Positions 37,035 through 46,338 are shown, numbered from the stretch's first letter. The stretch: 64,000 nt of DNA from CADEDV01 sp964596345 (GCA_964596345.1 CAZQSZ010000001.1:496001-560000); one strand, 5' to 3'. Notes: generated by a model not told the origin, from the letters alone. Program-made: numbers and translations.

Positions 37035-38341
37035 TTTGCTTGTTTGTTACTGTCGGTTGATTTATAATAATCCGGGGGGAAGCCATTGATATTACGCCAG
37101 AGCTCATACCATACCGGCACATCTTTTAATAGGGTGATGCCCTGTGCGCCTGCACCGATCTTTAATTCTTTAGGCCAGGGTTTATCTGCCGGGTCTTCTT
37201 TCACTAATACCCGGAATTTTCCATTCACACTCACATTGCTTTCCACGGCTACGATTTCACCGCCAAATGTTCCGGAAGAAGCATTGGGCCAGCCACTGAA
37301 CACAATGGCAGGAAAACCGTCAAACAGGAAGCGTACTTTTTGCCCTTTCATTAATAAAGGGAGATCTAATGGCTCTGTAAACATCTCCACCGCATACTGT
37401 ACTTTATCAGGTACGATCTCTGCGATCATATCTCCATCTTTTACAAACTCCCCGATACCGGCTTTTTGTGCTTTCACCACCTGGCCGCTTTGCGGGGCAA
37501 TAATGAAATACATGCCATTACGGATGTTATAACTGGCATATATATTTTCCAATTTGGCTACTTCCGCCTCCCCGCTGGCAATCTGGGTAAGTGACTGGAA
37601 CTGGTCACCCTGTGCTTTCGTTACTTTCTCAATATTCTCCTGTTGCAGGGCATTCATTTCTATGCGGGTGATGGTGAGGTCCTGTTTGCTGTTGGCCAGT
37701 TTGTTTTCAGCGCTTATCTTTTTAGCCAGTGCATTCTGAAATTGCTGGTTCCTTATCTCCAATTGCGTTAGTGATACCAGTCCGCTGTCATACATCGCCT
37801 TTTGCCGTTCATATTGTTTGTTGGCGATGTTGTATTCATTATTAGCAGCAGCAGCATCTGCACTATCTGCCTGTACTTTTAACTGCAACTGGGCCAACTT
37901 ATTTGTGAGCTGGTCTAATTTCAATTGTAAACCGGTATTAATGGCCCCGATCTGCTGGCCAGTCACCGCTACTTTATTTTTGTAGTATTCAACAGACTGT
38001 TGTTTACCGGCCAGCTGTTCTTTGGTACGTTCTAATAAAGCAGGGTCGAGATAATCTGTTTTCACCTCGGTGAGTTGCACCAACGTGTCACCGGCATTTA
38101 CATAATCTCCCTCTTTGATATACCATTTCATTACCCTGCCACCAATGATCGTATTCACCTGTTGCGGCCGCTGGTCCTGGTATAAAGTAGTAACAGTACC
38201 TTTTGCTCTTACATTTTGTGTCCAGGGTAAGAATAAAAAGATGATAAAAACCAGTCCACAGATAAAGAACCAGATCTTTACCCGGCTGTTTTTATCCTGC
38301 AGGTATACATGAGAATAGGATTGTATAGTAAGATTATTCAT
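37031..38341 (-). CDS. HlyD-family membrane-fusion protein
   Basis: 436 residues. One N-terminal membrane segment (about 24-42), then a barrel-sandwich half-motif (GGRVMKWYIKEGDYVNAGDTL), a long coiled coil (about 100-260) and the second half (APQSGQVVKAQKAGIGEFVKDGD), the classic type I secretion adaptor layout. It lies 6 bases after the ABC gene and overlaps the TolC gene by 4 bases. It would bridge the inner-membrane ABC protein and the outer-membrane duct. Confidence 0.93.
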   Translation of the reverse strand: MNNLTIQSYSHVYLQDKNSRVKIWFFICGLVFIIFLFLPWTQNVRAKGTVTTLYQDQRPQQVNTIIGGRVMKWYIKEGDYVNAGDTLVQLTEVKTDYLDPALLERTKEQLAGKQQSVEYYKNKVAVTGQQIGAINTGLQLKLDQLTNKLAQLQLKVQADSADAAAANNEYNIANKQYERQKAMYDSGLVSLTQLEIRNQQFQNALAKKISAENKLANSKQDLTITRIEMNALQQENIEKVTKAQGDQFQSLTQIASGEAEVAKLENIYASYNIRNGMYFIIAPQSGQVVKAQKAGIGEFVKDGDMIAEIVPDKVQYAVEMFTEPLDLPLLMKGQKVRFLFDGFPAIVFSGWPNASSGTFGGEIVAVESNVSVNGKFRVLVKEDPADKPWPKELKIGAGAQGITLLKDVPVWYELWRNINGFPPDYYKSTDSNKQAK

Positions 38342-38347
38342 AGTTAC

Positions 38348-40015
38348 TTATTTAACGGTTTGGATGGTTTTGGTGGTCCCGTCATTGATCTGTATAATTT
38401 TATCACAACGCTTGCTAAACTCTTCATCATTACTAACAACTACGATAGTGCAATTTTTGATAGTGTCCAGTAGTTCCATGATCGAGCGGCGATAACCATT
38501 TTCATTGTTCATCCAGGGCTCCTCCAGTAACAGGAGCCTGGGTTTGCCCGACAGTGCCCGCACCAATAAAATCTTATGAATAACATTTCTCGGTAACCGT
38601 TTCCCGGTGGGATCAAGTATGGTATCATAACCGTTTTTAAGAGAAGCTATGAAATCGTTAAGACCGGCTTTTGTAGCGCAGTGAATCACCGATTCCAGGC
38701 TCACCGAGGGGTTGCCGAGTGAAATATTCTCCCATAAAGTACCATGAAAAATATCCTGCTGGCTGAGCAAGACCCCTGTTTGAGACCGCAGGGAAGACAA
38801 ATCATAATTACCCAGTGGCACTTCATCCAAAAGGATAGCACCTTTGAAGTCTGTATAAGCACCGGCCATTAAACGCAGTAATGTGGATTTACCCGAGCTG
38901 TCTTTGCCGCTGATACAAACCTTTTCGCCACTTTTTATTTGCAGGGAAACATTTTGCAGGATATCTTTTTCATCATTATAACTAAAACTCACCTCTTTCA
39001 TTTCCAGGGAAAGCCCTTTTTCAACCGGGGTTAATTGAATGCTGCCATTGGGTTCAATAGGTTTATCGGTGAGTTTGGCGATCTTCTCCACTGATGTCAG
39101 TGTATCATACACACTGCCCAGGTTGATGATCAGTTTTTCAACGGAGTTTAAAACCAGTAATATTACAATTTCGCCGGCAATGAACTGACCAATGTTCAAT
39201 TGCTGGTTCACTAACAGGAGTGTACCGACGATGAGCATGGCAGCTGTGATAATTGTTTTAAATACAACGAGTACATTATATTGAAACAGTAAAATTTTAA
39301 AATGGCTGTTACGGGCACCGAGGTAACCGATCACTGATTCATCTGTTTTTTTCAGGTGAAGGGAATTCGATTTGGCCAGCTTGATGGATTTAATTACCCG
39401 GGCCATTTCTTCCAGCCAACCGGCTACCCGGTATTTGTACATACTTTCATTCAGGCTGGTTTGTAAACCGGAGCTGCCTGTATAGCGGAGGATAAGCCAA
39501 AGCAATAAAATCAGCACCAGTCCAAACAGGATGAATGCAGGATGATAGAATGACAATAAGATGAGGCCAAATAATATCTGTATACTGGCAGTTGGTATCT
39601 CCAGTAATATCTTAGACAGGCTTTTTTGCAAAACCGGGATATCAAAAAAACGGTTGACTAACTCAGGTAAATAGATGGCATCTGTTTTTTTCAGATCCAG
39701 CCGGGGTATGTGTTCAGCAAATGCAAAAGCATAGCGTACAAATATTTTCTGCTGGATTTTCTCAATGATTTTCATTTGGTTTACCTGCATGATGCCAGCG
39801 GCAAGCACACCCGCAACTACCAAACCGATCAATATCACCAGGGATGCTCTCATCGAACCACCGAGTACAAAACCAACAATAGCTTGTACCCCGAGTGGTA
39901 AGGAAAGCTGTATCAATCCATTCAGGATGGCATAGAAGTAAACGGCTGTTATTTCTTTCTTTTCCAGTTTGACGAGGTCAAGAATCCTTGCTACCGGGCT
40001 TTTTACAGAAGGCAT
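38348..40015 (-). CDS. ABC-type exporter with degenerate ATPase motifs
   Basis: 555 residues: about six membrane segments (20-300) fused to a nucleotide-binding domain (335-550), the layout of type I secretion and bacteriocin exporters, but without a C39 peptidase domain. Walker A is intact (GKDSSGKST, 370-378) and there is a Q-loop pair (Q419-Q420). The LSGGQ signature is replaced by LPRNV (474-478), the Walker B aspartate by glutamate (LLLLEEP, 494-500) and the switch histidine by asparagine (N529, VVVSND). If this reading is right, ATP could bind but hydrolysis would be poor or organised differently. HlyD and TolC genes follow directly, so it is still a maintained exporter. It may represent a Bacteroidota-specific variant family. 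Confidence 0.9.
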   Translation of the reverse strand: MPSVKSPVARILDLVKLEKKEITAVYFYAILNGLIQLSLPLGVQAIVGFVLGGSMRASLVILIGLVVAGVLAAGIMQVNQMKIIEKIQQKIFVRYAFAFAEHIPRLDLKKTDAIYLPELVNRFFDIPVLQKSLSKILLEIPTASIQILFGLILLSFYHPAFILFGLVLILLLWLILRYTGSSGLQTSLNESMYKYRVAGWLEEMARVIKSIKLAKSNSLHLKKTDESVIGYLGARNSHFKILLFQYNVLVVFKTIITAAMLIVGTLLLVNQQLNIGQFIAGEIVILLVLNSVEKLIINLGSVYDTLTSVEKIAKLTDKPIEPNGSIQLTPVEKGLSLEMKEVSFSYNDEKDILQNVSLQIKSGEKVCISGKDSSGKSTLLRLMAGAYTDFKGAILLDEVPLGNYDLSSLRSQTGVLLSQQDIFHGTLWENISLGNPSVSLESVIHCATKAGLNDFIASLKNGYDTILDPTGKRLPRNVIHKILLVRALSGKPRLLLLEEPWMNNENGYRRSIMELLDTIKNCTIVVVSNDEEFSKRCDKIIQINDGTTKTIQTVK

Positions 40016-40090
40016 ACATTAATTTTTGATTAACCAGTTACAAAATGATACGGGCATGCAGGGCATACCACGAACAATCAGCAGGGGTGA

Positions 40091-40378
40091 TTAACAAAAA
40101 TTGGGAGGTGGGGTATTTTTTTCGAGGCAGGGAGGGGCAAGAATATTTTCAACCAGGTGAAAGGCTGTATTCAGTTTTAATGATAAAACGATAGACAAAA
40201 ACTGGTTGCCGGGGAATTCTTTTTTTTCTTTGATTTCATCCGCACAGGTCTTGTCGGTGTTCTTTTCTTCATCCACATTGAAGATCAAAGCCTTGCTTTC
40301 GCTGAAAAAGGACTGCACAGCCGGTACGGTTTGTACGGCTGCAAAGAGAAGTAATATGAATAGTGCAATCTTTTTCAT
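40091..40378 (-). CDS. Small exported protein with PPPN C-terminus
   Basis: 95 residues. Signal peptide about 1-22 (ending TVPAVQS). The mature part is charged in the middle (NVDEEKNTDKTCADEIKEKK) and ends CLEKNTPPPNFC, with Cys residues near positions 45, 84 and 95. I know no function. It is the first gene before the ABC/HlyD/TolC unit (75-base gap, same strand) and has the best promoter match in the area, so it may lead that operon. The PPPN ending recalls the 122-residue protein at 27176. Confidence 0.68.
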   Translation of the reverse strand: MKKIALFILLLFAAVQTVPAVQSFFSESKALIFNVDEEKNTDKTCADEIKEKKEFPGNQFLSIVLSLKLNTAFHLVENILAPPCLEKNTPPPNFC

Positions 40379-40385
40379 TCCGCTG

Positions 40386-40393
40386 CAAAATTA
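40386..40393 (-). promoter_or_regulatory. Bacteroidota -7 element before the ABC export unit
   Basis: Minus strand TAATTTTG matches TAnnTTTG exactly; TTG at 40413-40415 lies 19 bases further upstream. The ATG of the 95-residue protein follows 7 bases after the element. Confidence 0.7.
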
Positions 40394-40456
40394 TCACTCT
40401 ATACAACATGGCCAAGCCCGGATTGTTTAAAGATTGTAAAATATTTTCTATACAAG

Positions 40457-40702
40457 CTATAACTCTTCAGAACTCTCCGGTAGGTGGTCATATTCTCCTT
40501 TGATGGCATACCAGCCAAAGATCATCAGGCCGATAGCAATGGGGGTGAAAATGCCGATAATGATGACCCAGATCACGGGGTTATTAATATCTTTTTTCCC
40601 GGCCGGGTCAATATGAACAATGGCCCTGTCCACCAGGAAATAGATAACGGCGGGTGCCACGATGAACCAGATAAAACCAAGGGCTCTTTTTAAAGTATTC
40701 AT
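40457..40702 (-). CDS. Small two-helix membrane protein next to the MHS transporter
   Basis: 81 residues with two membrane segments (about 8-25 and 42-66) and a charged C-terminus. It resembles the small proteins found directly beside MFS transporters in Bacteroidota (possibly DUF6814; not certain). It lies 10 bases after the transporter gene on the same strand, so it is cotranscribed and may be an accessory subunit. Confidence 0.75.
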   Translation of the reverse strand: MNTLKRALGFIWFIVAPAVIYFLVDRAIVHIDPAGKKDINNPVIWVIIIGIFTPIAIGLMIFGWYAIKGEYDHLPESSEEL

Positions 40703-40712
40703 AGCAATGCGT

Positions 40713-42248
40713 TTAATCTTCTACGTTTTCATCAATTTTATTTCTCAGGTAAATACTGCCAATTACCAGGCATAAAGCAGCAATACCGATCGGGTACCAC
40801 AATCCCACCAGCGGATCGGAGGGGAAGGACGTGGTCAGTAATAAACCAATAAAGGGCACCAAACCACCAAACACGCCATTCCCGATATGATAAGGCAGGC
40901 TCATTGAAGTGTACCGGATCTTGGTCGGGAACATTTCAACCAGGAAAGCAGCGATGGGTCCGTAGACCATCGTTACTAGGAAGATTAGAAAGAAAACCAG
41001 GGCTATAAACTTCCAATAATTACCAGAGTTTACTTTTTTATCAATAAATATTCCGGTTAAATCTTGGCTCAAGGTTGAGGAAATTGCTTTAAATCCACCG
41101 ACTCCAGCATATGAAGCACCCAAGGTGTCTATTCTCAAATTTGTAAATGAGGCTCCATCTTTAGTCGTATAACGACTTCTTATTTCTATTAAAGAATTTG
41201 TTTTATAAACAGTATCTGTTTTAACAAGGTGTACATCGTTTTTTGCCAGCTCTTTGATATCTGTATCTTGCAGAAGAGTGGAAAATACAGGTCGGTATAA
41301 TAAAACTCCTAGTGCCATCCCCGCCATCATGATCCATTTTCTCCCGATCTTATCACTCAGCCAGCCCCAGAATACAAAGAACGGCGTGGCAAAAGCAATG
41401 GCCCATAGCATAATGGTCCGGCTTTGTTCAAACTCCAGTTTGCAGGAATTCTCTAAAAAACTTTGTGCATAGAACTGCCCGGTGTACCAGACAACACCCT
41501 GTCCCATCACCGCCCCAAACAAGGCCATCAGCACCATTTTAAAATTGGCTTTGTGCCGGAAACTTTCTTTTAGAGGATTGGTGGATGTTTTTCCTTCCGA
41601 TTTTAATTTGGAGAATAACGGCGACTCCGACATTTTTAGCCGGATATACACGGAAACAATCACTAACAAGATAGAGATCCAGAACGGGTAACGCCAGCCA
41701 CCCCATTCTGCATTGAAGGCATCATCCGGCATATTCAGTTTCACCAGCATGATAACACCCAGGGCAACAAATAACCCTAATGTAGCCGTGGTTTGTATCC
41801 AGCTGGTATAAAATCCTCTTTTATGTGCTGGTGAGTGTTCGGCCACATAGGTAGCAGCGCCACCATATTCACCACCGAGTGCCAGGCCTTGTATCAGTCT
41901 TAATAATAATACCAGTAAGGGTGCGGCAATACCAATGGATTTATAACCCGGCACCAGCCCGATCAGGAAGGTGGAACCGCCCATGAGCACCAGTGTCAGC
42001 AGGAAAGTATATTTTCTGCCGATCAGGTCGCCCAGCCGCCCAAAGACCAATGCACCAAAAGGACGCACAATAAAACCGGCGGCGAATATGGCCAGGGTAC
42101 TGAGCAGTGCGGCTGTTGCATTTCCTTCGGGAAAGAATTGGGTGGAAATGGTTTTGGCAAGCATTCCAAAGATGTAGAAATCGTACCACTCGATCATGGT
42201 ACCTACAGAGGATGCAGCAATCACACTTCGTATGGTCGTTGGTTTCAT
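40713..42248 (-). CDS. MFS transporter, metabolite:H+ symporter (MHS/ProP-like) type
   Basis: 511 residues, 12 membrane segments. GRLGDLIGRKYTFLLTL carries the MFS loop motif between helices 2 and 3, and GEYGGAATYVAEHSPAHKRG and FPTKIRYTSMSLPYHIGNG are typical of the MHS subfamily (proline, shikimate, alpha-ketoglutarate, citrate carriers). A loop of about 85 residues (roughly 320-408) between helices 8 and 9 is predicted to be periplasmic and is more AT-rich than the rest of the gene. It is divergent from acs across 163 bases, so the substrate may be acetate or another carboxylate, though this is inferred only from position. Confidence 0.9.
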   Translation of the reverse strand: MKPTTIRSVIAASSVGTMIEWYDFYIFGMLAKTISTQFFPEGNATAALLSTLAIFAAGFIVRPFGALVFGRLGDLIGRKYTFLLTLVLMGGSTFLIGLVPGYKSIGIAAPLLVLLLRLIQGLALGGEYGGAATYVAEHSPAHKRGFYTSWIQTTATLGLFVALGVIMLVKLNMPDDAFNAEWGGWRYPFWISILLVIVSVYIRLKMSESPLFSKLKSEGKTSTNPLKESFRHKANFKMVLMALFGAVMGQGVVWYTGQFYAQSFLENSCKLEFEQSRTIMLWAIAFATPFFVFWGWLSDKIGRKWIMMAGMALGVLLYRPVFSTLLQDTDIKELAKNDVHLVKTDTVYKTNSLIEIRSRYTTKDGASFTNLRIDTLGASYAGVGGFKAISSTLSQDLTGIFIDKKVNSGNYWKFIALVFFLIFLVTMVYGPIAAFLVEMFPTKIRYTSMSLPYHIGNGVFGGLVPFIGLLLTTSFPSDPLVGLWYPIGIAALCLVIGSIYLRNKIDENVED

Positions 42249-42365
42249 CGTTAGTTATTAGTGATAATATGTTCTATGGGGTAAGATAGGCAATTATAAA
42301 AAACGATAAAACAATTTTACCGGGAACGTTGCCAGCAAATTGAACAGGGTTTAACAACAGTTCAG

Positions 42366-42373
42366 TAAATTTA
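42366..42373 (+). promoter_or_regulatory. Probable -7 element of acs
   Basis: TAAATTTA matches TAnnTTTG at seven of eight positions, with TTG (42340-42342) 23 bases upstream. The acs ATG is 38 bases downstream. Confidence 0.45.
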
Positions 42374-42411
42374 TGCTTCCGTAATTACTCAAGCATTTAA
42401 TTAAGATTGTT

Positions 42412-44349
42412 ATGTCATATCCCTACCAGATACGCAGCATGGACCAGTACGAAATGGCTTATCGTGTCAGCGTAAACGAACCGGAAGAATTCTGGGGCTC
42501 CGTAGCCGAACATTTTAGCTGGAGAAAGAAATGGGACAAAGTGCTCGACTGGAATTTTAAAGAACCCAAAGTGGAATGGTTCAAAGGCGGTAAACTCAAT
42601 ATCACCGAGAATTGTATTGACAGGCACCTGGCGGAAATGGGCGATAAACCTGCCATCATCTGGGAACCCAATAACCCGGAGGAAAGAGTAAGGGTGGTTA
42701 CTTATAACCGCTTGCATAAACGGGTTTGCCAGTTTGCACAGGTATTAATTAATAACGGGGTGAAGAAAGGCGACCGGGTTTGTATTTATATGGGTATGGT
42801 GCCGGAGTTGGCTTATGCGGTTTTAGGATGTGCCCGAATCGGTGCTATTCACAGTGTGATCTTCGGTGGATTCTCTGCACAAAGTATTGCCGACAGGTTA
42901 TATGATGCCAATGCGGAATTTATTGTTACCTGCGACGGTGCTTATCGTGGTGGTAAAGACATCCCGTTAAAAAGTGTGATCGATGATGCACTGATCGGTA
43001 ACAGAACCGTGAAGAAAGTAATTGTTTATACAAGAACAAGAACCCCGGTCTCTATGCTCAAAGGAAGAGATGTGTGGTGGGAAGATGAAATGGAGCATGC
43101 CGAACAACAGGTGGAGAAAGAAGGAAGGGTTTCTTTCCCGGCAGAAGAAATGGATGCGGAAGATCCTTTATTCATTTTATATACATCCGGCAGCACCGGT
43201 AAACCCAAAGGTGTGGTGCACAGCACAGCCGGGTATATGATCTGGGCCAATTACACGTTTGTCAATGTATTTCAATATAACCCCGGAGATATCCATTTCT
43301 GCACAGCCGATATTGGCTGGATCACCGGTCATAGTTATATATTATATGGCCCGTTGAGTGCCGGTGCCACTTCCGTTATGTTTGAAGGTATTCCCACCTG
43401 GCCGGATGCCGGACGTTTCTGGGATATTATTGACCGCCACAAAGTGAATATTCTTTATACAGCACCTACAGCGATCCGTTCTTTAATGGGTTTTGGGTTG
43501 GAACCCTTAAAGAATAAAGATCTTTCCACGCTGAAAGTGCTGGGAACAGTTGGTGAACCCATTAACGAAGAAGCCTGGCATTGGTATGATGAAAACATCG
43601 GGAAGAAAAATTGCCCGATCGTGGATACCTGGTGGCAGACAGAAACAGGAGCTTGTTTGATCTCTAATTTGGCTGGTATTACGCCTGCCAAACCATCCTG
43701 GGCTACTTTACCGATGCCCGGTATACAACCGGTATTGGTGGATGAGAATGGTAAAGAAGTAACGGAGAAAGACGAGAACGGGCTATTGAAAGGAAATCTT
43801 TGTATCAAAGCACCGTGGCCGGGCATATTAAGAACTACCTATGGCGATCATGAAAGATGCCGGACCAATTATTTTGCTACCTATGATAATTTATATTTCA
43901 CCGGTGATGGGGCACTGAAAGATGAACAGGGTAATTACCGGATCACCGGCCGTGTGGATGATGTATTGAATGTAAGTGGCCACCGGTTGGGCACTGCTGA
44001 AGTGGAGAATGCTATTAATATGCATGCCGGCGTGGTGGAAAGTGCGGTGGTAGGTTACCCGCATGATGTAAAAGGACAGGGAGTGTATGCATTTGTAATC
44101 TATGAACACATGCACGGTGATGAGAATATGACCCGCCTGGATATTTTACAAACTGTAACCCGTATCATCGGGCCGATCGCCAAGCCGGATAAAATTCAAT
44201 TCGTCAGCGGCCTGCCCAAAACAAGAAGCGGTAAGATCATGCGCCGGATTTTGCGAAAAATTGCAGAAGGAGAAACATCAAATCTCGGTGATATATCGAC
44301 CCTGCTTGATCCGGGAGTGGTGGAAGAAATAAAGAATGGTAAACTATAA
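42412..44349 (+). CDS. acs: Acetyl-CoA synthetase
   Basis: 645 residues, full length. It makes acetyl-CoA from acetate, ATP and CoA by way of acetyl-AMP. The AMP-binding P-loop YTSGSTGKPKG is at 257-267; DTWWQTETG is the A5-type motif; the C-terminal catalytic lysine is K608 in RSGKIMRR, the site acetylated for control in Salmonella Acs (K609). It is divergent from an MHS transporter and ends at a strong terminator (44355-44390). Confidence 0.97.
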   Translation: MSYPYQIRSMDQYEMAYRVSVNEPEEFWGSVAEHFSWRKKWDKVLDWNFKEPKVEWFKGGKLNITENCIDRHLAEMGDKPAIIWEPNNPEERVRVVTYNRLHKRVCQFAQVLINNGVKKGDRVCIYMGMVPELAYAVLGCARIGAIHSVIFGGFSAQSIADRLYDANAEFIVTCDGAYRGGKDIPLKSVIDDALIGNRTVKKVIVYTRTRTPVSMLKGRDVWWEDEMEHAEQQVEKEGRVSFPAEEMDAEDPLFILYTSGSTGKPKGVVHSTAGYMIWANYTFVNVFQYNPGDIHFCTADIGWITGHSYILYGPLSAGATSVMFEGIPTWPDAGRFWDIIDRHKVNILYTAPTAIRSLMGFGLEPLKNKDLSTLKVLGTVGEPINEEAWHWYDENIGKKNCPIVDTWWQTETGACLISNLAGITPAKPSWATLPMPGIQPVLVDENGKEVTEKDENGLLKGNLCIKAPWPGILRTTYGDHERCRTNYFATYDNLYFTGDGALKDEQGNYRITGRVDDVLNVSGHRLGTAEVENAINMHAGVVESAVVGYPHDVKGQGVYAFVIYEHMHGDENMTRLDILQTVTRIIGPIAKPDKIQFVSGLPKTRSGKIMRRILRKIAEGETSNLGDISTLLDPGVVEEIKNGKL

Positions 44350-44354
44350 AAGAC

Positions 44355-44390
44355 TGAAGCAGCACGGACGGGCTGCTTCAATCGGTTTTT
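44355..44390 (+). terminator. Rho-independent terminator of acs
   Basis: TGAAGCAGC (44355-44363) pairs perfectly with GCTGCTTCA (44372-44380) across an 8-base loop and is followed by ATCGGTTTTT. Confidence 0.85.
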
Positions 44391-44521
44391 CTGAATTCGT
44401 TTAGCGGGTCAAAAGCTCCACTATTATTGCAAAAATCATACCTGCAAGCCGCATTTTTGTTACCCGGCTCTATAAATGACATTTTTTTGATCAATTCGTA
44501 GAAGGTCTGCGTTTGAAAAAC

Positions 44522-44529
44522 TATTTTTG
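44522..44529 (+). promoter_or_regulatory. -7 element of the alpha/beta hydrolase gene
   Basis: TATTTTTG matches TAnnTTTG exactly but no clear -33 TTG is spaced correctly. It covers the TTG at 44527 that would otherwise be a start codon, so it favours the ATG at 44563. Confidence 0.45.
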
Positions 44530-44562
44530 ACCGTACTCGGGTTTGATGAGTACCGTTATCTT

Positions 44563-45537
44563 ATGAATGAACCGGCCAAAGTCAAACGAAAGCTTCCCGC
44601 CATTTTCCGATGGATTTTATGGGTATTACTGTTCCAGTGTATACTCATCAATATCATGGCGGCCTTGTATGCCAATAAGCTGACCCGTTTTTACGAGGGG
44701 ATTCCTTTAAACAATGCTCATTCTTCCGGCAATGTTTTCTCTAAAACCTGGAAATTATTTACGGGCCCCAAACAGGGGCGTTCCGTTATTACCGAACAAC
44801 CTGCTTTCCCCTTTCAGACCGTTTCCTTAAAAACCCGTTCGGGATTGAACATTGAAGCCTGGTACAGTACCACTGATTCCGTGGCCAAAGGAACTGTTCT
44901 TTTCTTTCATGGCATCACTTCCCAGAAATCCATCCTGCTGGATGAGGCTGGTGAATTCAGGTATTGGGGATACAATGTGATGCTGGTGGATTTCCGCGGG
45001 CATGGCAACAGTGAAGGCAATACCAGTACTATTGGTATGGCCGAATCAGAAGAAGTGAAACTGGCTTATGATTTTGTAGCACAGAAAGGAGAAAAAAATA
45101 TATACCTCTACGGCGTTTCATTAGGTGCTGTGGCTGCAGCCAAAGCGGTTACGGAATATGATCTGCATCCCAAGGCTGTGGTACTGGATATGCCATTTGC
45201 TTCGTTACAATCGTATTTGAAAAATAAAGCCCGGAACTTGGGTTTCCCGGCACAGCCTTTTGCATTTCTCACTACATTCTGGATCGGGATAGAAAGAGGC
45301 TATAACGGTTTCGGCCACCAGACCAGCCAGTATGTAAAAAAGATGGATTGTCCTGTTTTGATGGAATGGGGAGCTAATGATGCTTTTATTTTAAAGGAAG
45401 AAGCGGAAAGAGTCTATAGTTCCATAGGATCCCCGCAAAAAAGAATGGTGATCTATGATGCTTCCGGGCATGAATCATTTGTACGCAAGGAGCCATTGAA
45501 ATGGAAAATTGAAATGCAAAGATTCTTTCAGCAATAA
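44563..45537 (+). CDS. Membrane-anchored alpha/beta hydrolase
   Basis: 324 residues from the ATG at 44563; the open frame reaches back to a TTG at 44527, but that codon lies within the promoter element. One membrane segment (about 16-36) anchors the protein, then an alpha/beta-hydrolase domain with nucleophile S186 (YGVSLGA), acid D273 (WGANDAF) and H303 (DASGHESF); HGIT (116-119) forms the oxyanion region. It resembles serine aminopeptidase/esterase-type hydrolases of the YqkD/Bem46 kind. The substrate is unknown. It is convergent with the L,D-transpeptidase gene, 6 bases away. Confidence 0.88.
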   Translation: MNEPAKVKRKLPAIFRWILWVLLFQCILINIMAALYANKLTRFYEGIPLNNAHSSGNVFSKTWKLFTGPKQGRSVITEQPAFPFQTVSLKTRSGLNIEAWYSTTDSVAKGTVLFFHGITSQKSILLDEAGEFRYWGYNVMLVDFRGHGNSEGNTSTIGMAESEEVKLAYDFVAQKGEKNIYLYGVSLGAVAAAKAVTEYDLHPKAVVLDMPFASLQSYLKNKARNLGFPAQPFAFLTTFWIGIERGYNGFGHQTSQYVKKMDCPVLMEWGANDAFILKEEAERVYSSIGSPQKRMVIYDASGHESFVRKEPLKWKIEMQRFFQQ

Positions 45538-45543
45538 TCGGTT

Positions 45544-46119
45544 TCATTTCCGGATGGTAACCCTTGTGCCGGGTTGTGCATAGGCATACATTTCCATCAC
45601 ATCACTGTTTTTCATGGATATGCAGCCCAGGGTCCAGTTCTTGTACCGGTCCACCACGAAATCTTCATGCGGCCAGGTGCCATGAATGCCGATGGCGCCA
45701 CCAATTTTTGCATTGGCGGGTATTTCACCTCTCTCTTTGCGGCGTTTGAATTTTTCCAGGCTTTCGGCATTGGGATAATCCAGGGCCAGGAAGCGGCACC
45801 ATTTATCGTGTACTTTTTTATTGATGATCTTAAAACTGCCTTCGGGGGTATTCTTGTCGCCTTCCATTTTTTTATCCTCCAGCGAATTATTCCCAAATAC
45901 CACAGGGAAAGTGGCATACCAGCCTTTTTCATCATATACGCTTAGCTCATAATCCGATTTATCAATAATGATGGAGATACTGCCGACCGGACCGGCTGTT
46001 GCATCAACACGTTTGTTGTTCCCGTGAGGAGCTTTCACGGCTTTTGTTGCATGATAAGAACCGGCTGTCAGCAAACCACTGCCCAGTGTCACTGCCGTGA
46101 GTACGAAAAAGGTCTTCAT
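45544..46119 (-). CDS. L,D-transpeptidase (YkuD domain)
   Basis: 191 residues. A signal or anchor is at about 1-22. The YkuD domain spans about 46-190: IHG with H146 and the catalytic motif TLGCISM with nucleophile C166. Such enzymes make 3-3 crosslinks in peptidoglycan or attach proteins to it. The domain is typical of the small periplasmic type (TPEGSFKI at 91-98). It is alone on its strand, upstream of a 277-base gap that holds a terminator of the next minus-strand operon and nothing else I recognise. Confidence 0.93.
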   Translation of the reverse strand: MKTFFVLTAVTLGSGLLTAGSYHATKAVKAPHGNNKRVDATAGPVGSISIIIDKSDYELSVYDEKGWYATFPVVFGNNSLEDKKMEGDKNTPEGSFKIINKKVHDKWCRFLALDYPNAESLEKFKRRKERGEIPANAKIGGAIGIHGTWPHEDFVVDRYKNWTLGCISMKNSDVMEMYAYAQPGTRVTIRK

Positions 46120-46338
46120 TGCTATTTGTGTTTTCAGTAAGGCCAGTTATAACCGGTAGATAAAATAAATTTTTCGCCGGCTTTATTCATGGCTGTTGAA
46201 ATGCGATCCGTCCAATGCTTCAAACGTAATGCCACGAAATTTTATTTCAGGTTGTCACTGCGTTTTAACGGCGCATTTAGAAAATTTCCGGCGGGATATA
46301 GCTGCGGCTTTTCCAGTATTGATGGTACTTACAACAAT

